Positions 7,979 through 14,456 of a DNA stretch of 64,000 nt are shown here, one piece after another. Position numbers and translations under genes: made by a program. Each line of letters starts with the position of its first letter. Position 1 is the first letter of the stretch. The DNA is from CAYTZH01 sp964442285 (GTDB lineage: Bacteria > Myxococcota_A > UBA9160 > JAFDET01), in assembly GCA_964442285.1 (NCBI GenBank), contig CAYTZH010000013.1, forward strand, positions 1-64,000, in the 5' to 3' direction. The notes beneath the pieces were generated by a model that saw only the letters and a program-made list of their open reading frames with translations, was not told the DNA's origin and did no database searches.

Positions 7979-8904
7979 GCCAACTCCAGCGCAAAGCCCG
8001 TTCGCGGGAAGTGAGTCACCACCGCACCCGTCTCGGCGGTGGTTCTTCGCACGGCGAACTCCTGCGCGTCCGCTCGCACGAGCTCCCCCTCGACGGGGAC
8101 GCGACCGTAGTCCGTCGGCGTGACGCGCACGATGTCGCCCGGCTCGGCGTCGACGCCGACGAACACGGGCTCGAGCGCGCGCGGCTCCGCCGCCTTCGCT
8201 GCCGCGAGGGCCGCCTCGCCGTCGGACGGGGTGAATCGACCGGGCCCGAAGGCCTGCATTCGATCGAGCCAGTGCATCACGTGGGTGTAGGCCTCGAGCG
8301 TCGGCGCGTTGTAGGGATTGTTCCGCAGGAACCAGAGCGGGTGGTAGACGGAGAAGTCGGCGATCGAGGGCTTCTCGCCGAAGAGGAAGCCCGATGCGAC
8401 GGAGCTCTCGAGCTCCGTCAGCCAGTGGAGAAGGGCGCTCTCGGCAACCTCCGGCGTCATGCCCACGATGTCGGCCCCTCCGGTCAGCTCCGCGCGGTCC
8501 CTTGCGAAGTCCCGCATCGTTGGGCCGCCGGAGCCACCGCCGCCCCGCTGGAACAGGCCTCCGATCGCCTCGGGCCGGAATGAGAGCGCGGCCATGATGC
8601 GGAACAGTGCGCTGTCGGCAGCATCGGCGACCCGGGTTGCCGCGAAGCCAAGCGCGTACAATGTGTCGTCGCCAGCGTGCTCGGCGAGCGCTCGGGCGAT
8701 GATCTTCGTGTCGCAGTAGACGTCCGCGCCGATCTGGGCGACCGGAATCCTGCGATAGCCCCCCGAGAGCGGCATCAGCAGCGGGCGCGGCATGATGATC
8801 GAGGTCTCGACCGAGTGCCACTCGAGGTCGAGATACCCGAGCAGGGCGCGGATCTTCTCGCTGAACGGAGATGCGGGATAGTGGTGGAGATACGTGTCAG
8901 GCAT
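7975..8904 (-). CDS. Glutathione S-transferase-like protein
   Basis: A 309-residue protein. The N-terminal thioredoxin-fold GST domain starts LHHYPASPFSEKIRALLGYL, with a VAQIGADVYCDTKIIARAL segment matching the cis-Pro / SxAI region. A helical C-terminal domain includes GEKPSIADFSVYHPLW, the usual GST capping-box helix. A tail of about 80 residues after 230 (FVGVDAEPGDIVRVTP...) makes it longer than a normal GST. It is coupled to the SDR downstream, and the TetR gene lies upstream on the same strand. Confidence 0.75.
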   Translation of the reverse strand: MPDTYLHHYPASPFSEKIRALLGYLDLEWHSVETSIIMPRPLLMPLSGGYRRIPVAQIGADVYCDTKIIARALAEHAGDDTLYALGFAATRVADAADSALFRIMAALSFRPEAIGGLFQRGGGGSGGPTMRDFARDRAELTGGADIVGMTPEVAESALLHWLTELESSVASGFLFGEKPSIADFSVYHPLWFLRNNPYNAPTLEAYTHVMHWLDRMQAFGPGRFTPSDGEAALAAAKAAEPRALEPVFVGVDAEPGDIVRVTPTDYGRVPVEGELVRADAQEFAVRRTTAETGAVVTHFPRTGFALELA

Positions 8905-8952
8905 GTCTCGCGCGTGCTCTGGATCGGCCCGGGGGGGCCGAGGTGAGAGTAG

Positions 8953-9072
8953 CTAGGAGCGAAGGCGCTGGCGCAGATACCACAGGGCCACGGCCGCCGG
9001 AGCGAAGTAGGAGAAGACGAAGATGAGCACGACGCGCGTCTGGTTCAGCCCATGCCCGAGATACTGGAGCAT
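8953..9072 (-). CDS. Possible small single-span membrane protein
   Basis: A 39-codon frame (ATG 9072, TAG at 8955-8953) in the gap between the TetR and GST genes. It starts MLQYLGHGLNQTRVVLIFVF and has one hydrophobic helix (about 13-31) followed by a basic tail (RQRLRS). No good Shine-Dalgarno sequence is visible. Position, strand and composition fit a small operon member, but nothing else supports it. The rest of the 237-bp gap holds no recognisable gene; a GGTGAGAGT half-site sits at 8942-8950. Confidence 0.3.
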   Translation of the reverse strand: MLQYLGHGLNQTRVVLIFVFSYFAPAAVALWYLRQRLRS

Positions 9073-9141
9073 CGTGCCCCGACCCAACCCCTCGCCGCCT
9101 GTGAGTGCAGGCATGGACAAGGGGAAGAAGAGAGCCGCTGC

Positions 9142-9759
9142 TCATCTCGCATTCCCTTCGTCCAGCACCGCCTCGATCGCCCTCTCCCACGCGCGTCGGG
9201 TCTGCATCGGGCTGCGCCCGTAGGTCTTGCGGAACTGCTCCCAGGACTCGACCGAGGTGATCATCGCGATGAGCGCCACCGCGTCGTCACGCTGGGCCGT
9301 CGAGCGCTCCTGCAGCTCGGGCGCGAAGTGCTCGCGCGCCTGGTCCAGCAGCAGCTCGCGGACGGAATCGACCATGCGGGCGGCGTCCGGATCCTGCAGC
9401 ACCAGGGTCCGCTGCAGCCGCGCGAGGAGATGGACCTTCTCCCACAGCTCGACGCGGAGCGAGACGAAACGCTCGATGCGCTCGCGCAGGGGCCCTTGCC
9501 CCGGATCCGCGACGTGGAGGAGGGGAAAGCGCTCGAGCATGCGGGCCCCTGCGTCGCACCGCATCGCGTTCAGGCTCTCGAAATAGCGAAAGAAGGTGGC
9601 TTTCGAGATGCCCGCGCGCTCCGCCACCTGCTCGGCCGAGGGCGGAAGGTGGCCCTCGAGCACGAGGTCGATGAACGCGTCCAGCACGCGGACGCGTCGG
9701 CGCATCGCCGCCGGAGTTCCCCGGAAGCCATGGGTCGAGGGGGCGGCCGTTTCTCTCAT
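9142..9759 (-). CDS. TetR family regulator, paralogue of the one at 63.1-63.7 kb
   Basis: A 205-residue TetR protein, start chosen at ATG 9759. The HTH runs VLDAFIDLVLEGHLPPSAEQ then VAERAGISKATFFRYFESL. The C-terminal part contains SVESWEQFRKTYGRSPMQT and RRAWERAIEAVL. These blocks recur almost unchanged in the TetR at 63096-63707, and both genes have the same palindromic element upstream. It is the first gene of the GST-SDR (possibly sulfatase) set and is divergent from the DsbD gene. A longer frame reaches 9861, but its first 34 residues are low-complexity and would cover the operator. Confidence 0.85.
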   Translation of the reverse strand: MRETAAPSTHGFRGTPAAMRRRVRVLDAFIDLVLEGHLPPSAEQVAERAGISKATFFRYFESLNAMRCDAGARMLERFPLLHVADPGQGPLRERIERFVSLRVELWEKVHLLARLQRTLVLQDPDAARMVDSVRELLLDQAREHFAPELQERSTAQRDDAVALIAMITSVESWEQFRKTYGRSPMQTRRAWERAIEAVLDEGNAR

Positions 9760-9843
9760 GCGCCACGCCTCCCCGGGGGCGGGTCCCGCCTGGATCCCGC
9801 CCGATCGGCCGGAATTTTTGAGACCTGAGGTCGCATTTGGGGG

Positions 9844-9860
9844 TGAGACTCGCACTCTCA
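9844..9860. promoter_or_regulatory. TetR operator: TGAGACT-N3-ACTCTCA
   Basis: A 7-3-7 inverted repeat with a single mismatch (TGAGACT CGC ACTCTCA) in the divergent region between the TetR gene (start 9759) and the DsbD gene (start 9952). It matches the two perfect palindromes upstream of the paralogous TetR at 63741-63782, so it is a strong candidate for the recognition site of this TetR subfamily. A second small palindrome, GACC-TGA-GGTC, lies just to the left, near 9822-9832. Confidence 0.65.
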
Positions 9861-9951
9861 TTCGCTACCGTCAAGCCTCACCGGTCCGCAGCCCCCCTTC
9901 GACCCGTGGCGCGGGGCATTCTTGGCCCGCGCCCGAGAGAGGCCAGCCCGC

Positions 9952-12330
9952 ATGTCCCACGCAGCCGCCGCGACAGCGCCTCGCCGTTCGGCGCCCGCCG
10001 ACCGCGGGAGCCGCCGCTCGCTGCGGCGGGCGGCCACGATCGGCATGGCCGTGCTCGCATCGCTCGCGGTGGGCGCACTGTCCGCACGCGCCGCTCCCGG
10101 TCCCCGAGGGGAAGCCATCCTGGAGAAGACGGGCGCCCGCGTCGGCGCCGAGCTGCTCGTCGATGCAGCCCGGGTCGCACCGGGCGATCCCGTCCGGATC
10201 GGCGTGCTGTTGGGACTGGAGCCGGGCTGGCACGTCTACTGGAAGAATCCCGGCGACTCCGGCGCGGCCACCGAGCTCACCTGGCGCGCGCCCGGGAGCG
10301 AGATCGGCCCCATCCAATGGCCGGCGCCTCGGGTGTTCCGGGAGGCGGAGGGCCTCCTGACGACCTTCGGGTACGAGGACGAGGTCTTGTTGACCCAAGC
10401 GGCCATCGTGGCGGAGAACGCGACGGGATCGTGGCGCCTCGAAGTGGACGTCGACTTCGTCGCCTGCAGGGTCGAGTGCATCCCGGGGCGCATCCAGCTC
10501 GCCGGCGGGGTTCCCGTCGGCGAGGCGCGTTCTCCCGCGCCGTCCGGGATTCGCGAGCGCTTCGACCTGGCCGCTTCCCGTCTTCCGCGGACCCCGCAAG
10601 CCCTCGGCGTATCCGTCGCGGCGCGCGCCTCCCAGGCTGCTGCGGCGGCGGGCGACGACGTCGCGCTCGTCCTGGAGATCACCTCGTGCGGCGGACCAGA
10701 TCGGGACTGCCGCCCCTGGACCCTCGACGCCGCCTACGCGGGCGAGGCCTTCCTCCCGGCCGAGGCGTCGGACCTGCGCCTCTCCGCACTCGGCCTCTCC
10801 CATGCGCCGGTCGCCGCAACCGACCCGGGGCGCGGCTTCTCCCTGGTCTTGAACGCGCATGCCTTCGAGGACGAGCCGCAGCTCGTGGGGCGGCGCCTGC
10901 GCGGCGTCGTTCCCCTCGCGCGAGCCGACGGCGAAGCGCACCTTCTGGTGGACGTCCCGATCGCACGGGACCCGGAGGCTGGTTCTCCTGCCGCCTTCGA
11001 AGTGATCGCCGCTCTGCCTTCGGCTCCCGAAGGCGGGGAGCCTGCGCAGCCAGCGGGCGTCAGGCGCGGCGCGCCGTCACTCGCATTCGCGCTCGTGCTC
11101 GGTCTGCTGGGTGGACTGATCCTCAACCTCATGCCATGCGTGCTCCCCGTGCTCGCGATCAAGGTCTTCGCGATCACCGACCTCGCCCGGGCCGAACGCG
11201 GCCACGTCGTGCAGCACGGCATGGCCTATCTCGCGGGCGTGGTCGCCTCGATGTGGGCACTCGCCGCGGTCGTCGTCGCACTCCGCGCCGCGGGCACCGC
11301 GGTCGGCTGGGGATTCCAGCTCCAGGACCCGATCTTCCTGGCCGCGATCTGCACGATCCTCGTCGTGTTCGCGCTGAACCTCTTCGGCGCGTTCGAGATC
11401 ACGCTCCAGCCCTCGGGGCCCGACCTCGGACCGTCGGCCGGTGCCTCCTCTTCTCCCTCGCGCAGCTTCTTCGAGGGCACACTCGCCGTCGCGCTGGCCA
11501 CGCCGTGCACCGCACCCTTCCTCGGCACCGCTGTCGGGTTCGCGTTCGCGAGCTCGAGCGTCGTGATCTTCTGTGTGTTCACGGCGATCGGCATCGGGCT
11601 CGCCGCGCCGTTCGTGCTCGTGGCCCTCGTACCCGGGTGGGCGCGATTCGTGCCGCGTTCCGGAGCCTGGATGCTGCGTGTGCGACAGGCGCTCGGCTTC
11701 GCCCTCCTGGCGACGGTGGCCTGGCTGACCTGGGTGGCGGGGCGCGCGCTCGGCGTCGACGCGCAGTCGCTGCTCATCGCCTATCTCCTCGTGGTTGCAC
11801 TCTTCGTGTGGGCGTTCGGCATCGCCCAGGCGTCCCCGCGTCCGAGGCTCTCCCGCCCCCTGGCGGCCGCGGCCCTCGCCTTCGTGGTCGCGTCCCTCGC
11901 GGCGGTGCCTTCCAACCCTTCGCGCGGCATCGCCTCGTCGCGGGGGATCGACCCTTCGCCGGATGGCATCACGTGGACTCCGTTCGACGCCGCGGCCATT
12001 GCTCGCGAACGCGCCGCCGGCCGCCCCGTGTTCGTCGAGTTCACGGCCGACTGGTGCATCACCTGCAAGGTGAACCAGGCCGTCGTGCTCTCGCAGGACG
12101 CCGTGCGCGACGAGCTCGAGCGATGGGGATACGCGTCGTTCAAGGCCGACTGGACCGCTCGGGACGACGCCATCACCCTCGAGCTCGCGAGCTGGGGTCG
12201 CGCGGGCGTCCCGATGTACCTCGTCTACCCAGCGGATCCCGGCAAGGAGCCGGAGCTCCTTCCCGAGCTGCTCACCCTCGACGCGACGCTCGAGGTCCTT
12301 CGCGAAGCGGGGCGCGACAGGGGTGCTTGA
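9952..12330 (+). CDS. DsbD/ScsB-like transmembrane thiol-disulfide electron transporter
   Basis: A 792-residue three-part protein, start at ATG 9952. It has a signal segment (about 20-48), then a periplasmic immunoglobulin-like DsbD/ScsB N-terminal domain with a CRVEC pair. A multi-span membrane domain carries the conserved Cys396 (LNLMPCVLPVL) and Cys519 (ATPCTAPFLGT). The C-terminal periplasmic thioredoxin domain has C702-I-T-C705 in DWCITCK. The family moves electrons from cytoplasmic thioredoxin across the membrane to periplasmic partners. The next gene encodes a membrane redoxin with a UxxC motif, a plausible electron acceptor. Confidence 0.9.
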   Translation: MSHAAAATAPRRSAPADRGSRRSLRRAATIGMAVLASLAVGALSARAAPGPRGEAILEKTGARVGAELLVDAARVAPGDPVRIGVLLGLEPGWHVYWKNPGDSGAATELTWRAPGSEIGPIQWPAPRVFREAEGLLTTFGYEDEVLLTQAAIVAENATGSWRLEVDVDFVACRVECIPGRIQLAGGVPVGEARSPAPSGIRERFDLAASRLPRTPQALGVSVAARASQAAAAAGDDVALVLEITSCGGPDRDCRPWTLDAAYAGEAFLPAEASDLRLSALGLSHAPVAATDPGRGFSLVLNAHAFEDEPQLVGRRLRGVVPLARADGEAHLLVDVPIARDPEAGSPAAFEVIAALPSAPEGGEPAQPAGVRRGAPSLAFALVLGLLGGLILNLMPCVLPVLAIKVFAITDLARAERGHVVQHGMAYLAGVVASMWALAAVVVALRAAGTAVGWGFQLQDPIFLAAICTILVVFALNLFGAFEITLQPSGPDLGPSAGASSSPSRSFFEGTLAVALATPCTAPFLGTAVGFAFASSSVVIFCVFTAIGIGLAAPFVLVALVPGWARFVPRSGAWMLRVRQALGFALLATVAWLTWVAGRALGVDAQSLLIAYLLVVALFVWAFGIAQASPRPRLSRPLAAAALAFVVASLAAVPSNPSRGIASSRGIDPSPDGITWTPFDAAAIARERAAGRPVFVEFTADWCITCKVNQAVVLSQDAVRDELERWGYASFKADWTARDDAITLELASWGRAGVPMYLVYPADPGKEPELLPELLTLDATLEVLREAGRDRGA

Positions 12331-12399
12331 GTTGGAGTACGCTGGAGCGACCACGCCCCGTGGCGAGGTCGGGAGACGGCGAAGGGAGGAAGGCCCGAG

Positions 12400-13158
12400 A
12401 TGAGCTCCAAGAGGGTGTGGAACGGGGTCGGCGTGGCCGCTCCCGTGCTCGCCATCGGCTGCGCCATGCTGTGGTTCAACCTGAACCGGGCCGTGGGCAT
12501 CCCCGAGAACCGGATGCTCTTCGTCGGCGTCTGGCTCGCCGCCGCCGCCCTCGGCATCGCGGCGTTGGTGAAGGCCGGATGGATCGGCCGCATCGCGGCG
12601 GTGCCGGCGATCGTCGTGGGTCTGTTTCTCCCGTATACGGTCAGCATCAGCGAACAGATCCTGCCGCCGAACGCCATCCGGGTGGGCGACACGATTCCGG
12701 CCTTCAGCGCGCCGGACGATCGAGGCGAGATCTTCGACTCCGCGCGTCTGCGCGGCAAGCCGGTCCTCATCAAGTTCTTCCGGGCCCACTGGTGACCCTA
12801 CTGTGTCGCCGAGTTGCGGCGATGGGAAGGACTGCGAACCGAGTTCGACAAGCGCGGCGTGCAGGTGCTTACCGTCAGCACCGATCATCCCGAAGAGATT
12901 CGAACGGGCCGACGCGCCCACGGACTGCAAGCGATCATGCTCTCCGACAGAACGCTCGCGGTGACCGACGCCTTCGGGCTGCGCAATCAGGGTGCTCACT
13001 CGGGCAACCCCAGGGACGAGATCGAGGCGTTGCCCGTGCCGACCTCGCTGCTCGTGGACGCCGACGGAAAGGTGCTATGGATGGACGTCGCCGAGAACTA
13101 TCAGCGGCGTACATCGCCCGACGTGGTGCTCGCGGCGCTTCGAAAGCACCTCGACTGA
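12400..13158 (+). CDS. Membrane-anchored AhpC/TSA-type redoxin, probable selenoprotein (UGA-encoded Sec132)
   Basis: Reading through the in-frame TGA at 12793-12795 gives a 252-residue protein. It has three hydrophobic segments (about 9-27, 38-57, 63-80), a VGDTIPAFSAPDDRGEIF strand, then GKPVLIKFFRAHW-U-PYC-VAELRRWE, followed by VLTVSTDHPEE and LPVPTSLLVDADGKVLWMD. The TGA stands exactly at the first Cys of the WCPYC redox motif, and homology to peroxiredoxin-like proteins continues without a frame change on both sides. A perfect 6-bp hairpin follows the TGA (12806-12822). The topology predicts a periplasmic redoxin domain. The normal stop is also TGA. The alternative is a pseudogene with a nonsense mutation. 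Confidence 0.85.
12793..12824 (+). promoter_or_regulatory. Bacterial SECIS-like element: Sec UGA plus stem-loop
   Basis: The UGA (12793-12795) is followed by a stem TCGCCG/CGGCGA (12806-12811 with 12817-12822) closing a five-base loop AGTTG; two G-U wobbles can extend the stem to 8 bp. The loop begins 16 nt after the UGA and has G at its second position. This agrees with the known bacterial SECIS pattern: a short stem, a 3-14 nt apical loop with a G in its first two bases, and about 16-37 nt spacing. Confidence 0.7.
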
Positions 13159-13198
13159 GGCGCGATCAACCTTCCATGGAAGAGGGCCAGAGCCAGCC

Positions 13199-13843
13199 AT
13201 GATCAAGCTGTACGGAGCCAATGCCTCCCCGTTCGTCCGCAAGGTGATGGCCGTCCTGGCCATCAAGCAGCTGCCCTACGAGCACATTCCTTCCATGCCC
13301 TTCTCGGGGGATCCGGAGCTGGCCAAGGTCAGTCCACTCCGCAAGGTACCGGCGCTGATCGACGGCGATCTCAACATCGCCGACTCCAAGGTCATCTGCC
13401 GCTACCTCGAGAGCGCCTACCCGGAAGTGCCGGTCTATCCCACCGACCGGAAGCAGCGCGCACGCGCCGACTGGCTCGAAGAGTACGGAGGTACCGTGCT
13501 GGCCGAGTCCGCTGCCGGCATCTTCTTCCACCGATTCATGGTCCCCAATGTGTTCAAGCGGCCGGTCGATGAGAAAGCCGTCGACAAGATCATCAACGAG
13601 AGCCTTCCGCCCTTGCTGGACTACGTCGAGGGCCAGGTGCCTGCGGATGGCTTCATCTTCGGCGACCTCACGGTGGCGGACCTGGCCCTGGCCTCTCCAT
13701 TCGTCAACGCCGGCTATGCCCAGTTCAAGATCGACGCTGCGAGGTGGCCGAAGATCTCGGCACTGGTGGAGCGGGTCAAGTCACACAGTGCCGTGGCTCC
13801 GCTGCTCGAAGCGGAGGCGGCTGCCTTCGGTGGGAAGCGCTAG
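13199..13843 (+). CDS. Glutathione S-transferase family protein
   Basis: A 214-residue classic two-domain GST. The N-terminal thioredoxin fold starts IKLYGANASPFVRKVMAVLA, with VSPLRKVPALIDGDLNIADS covering the cis-Pro and the glutathione-binding SxxI region. The C-terminal helical domain includes FIFGDLTVADLALASPF, the N-capping box. Likely glutathione-dependent detoxification or isomerisation in the cytoplasm. It starts 40 bp after the selenoprotein gene and on the same strand, so it may be part of the redox operon. Confidence 0.85.
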   Translation: MIKLYGANASPFVRKVMAVLAIKQLPYEHIPSMPFSGDPELAKVSPLRKVPALIDGDLNIADSKVICRYLESAYPEVPVYPTDRKQRARADWLEEYGGTVLAESAAGIFFHRFMVPNVFKRPVDEKAVDKIINESLPPLLDYVEGQVPADGFIFGDLTVADLALASPFVNAGYAQFKIDAARWPKISALVERVKSHSAVAPLLEAEAAAFGGKR

Positions 13844-13990
13844 CAGGCGCCGCTACCCCTCTCGACCCCGGCCCGTGCCCGTCTCTGTGGGCGACGAGCG
13901 GTCGCGAGCCGGCTCGATGTGCACTTCTCGCCGGCCCATCAGGAAGGCCACAGCAATGCACCTGGGGTCGGCATGGAAGGAGTCTCGAGC

Positions 13991-14392
13991 TTGAAGAAGG
14001 CACTGCGTGTGATCTCCATCCTGATCGGTGTGCTCGCGTTCGCCAACGCGATGCAGTTCGTCTTCATGCCGGGACGCGCGGCGGAGAGGCTCGGCATGCC
14101 GGTGCTCGAGGGGCTCGGCGCGAGTACGCAGCTCGGTGACATCGGCGCGTTCTTCCTGGCCGTGGCCGTGTTCGTCGGCCTGGCCCAGCGAAGGGGGCAG
14201 GCGAGGCTCCTGCTGGCTCCGGCGATCATGGTGGGGTGCGCCGCCGTCATGCGGATCCTCGTCTTCCTCGCCGGTCACGCGGACTTCGCGCCCCAGTTCA
14301 TCGTGCCCGAAGCGGTGATGGCGGGGCTGTTCTTCGCGGCCGCGCGCGCGCGGGAGGACGAGGGGATCGGCGGGGCCGTCGCGGGACCATAG
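13991..14392 (+). CDS. Small four-helix membrane protein (DUF4345-like)
   Basis: A protein of about 133 residues with four predicted spans: ISILIGVLAFANAMQFVF, LGDIGAFFLAVAVFVGL, LLLAPAIMVGCAAVMRILVF and IVPEAVMAGLFFAAA. The layout resembles DUF4345/DoxX-like small membrane proteins. A TTG start at 13991 is preferred because GGAAGGAG (13975-13982) lies 8 nt upstream; an ATG at 13973 is in the same frame and would place that sequence inside the gene. Function unknown. The 147-bp gap before it holds no other recognisable gene. Confidence 0.6.
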   Translation: MKKALRVISILIGVLAFANAMQFVFMPGRAAERLGMPVLEGLGASTQLGDIGAFFLAVAVFVGLAQRRGQARLLLAPAIMVGCAAVMRILVFLAGHADFAPQFIVPEAVMAGLFFAAARAREDEGIGGAVAGP

Positions 14393-14456
14393 ACGCGCTC
14401 GTCGGCGTGCGCCGGCGCGTTCGCGCCTCGCAGCGCTCGATGACAGAATCCCCGCC

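Noticed and set aside
8942..8950. GGTGAGAGT as another TetR operator
   Set aside because: Only one half-site is present; the right arm does not match.
9760..9861. A 34-residue N-terminal extension of the TetR protein
   Set aside because: It has no homology with the paralogue and its codons cover the operator palindrome; ATG 9759 is the better start.
12793..12795. Reading the TGA as a simple nonsense mutation and calling a pseudogene
   Set aside because: It sits precisely at the redox Cys, the frame is intact on both sides, and a SECIS-like hairpin follows at the right distance. It remains the alternative, but a less likely one.
9837..13202. A very long plus-strand open frame overlapping the DsbD and redoxin genes
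   Set aside because: Arg/Gly/Pro-rich, no family features, and it overlaps two clear genes in another frame; an artefact of GC-rich codon use.
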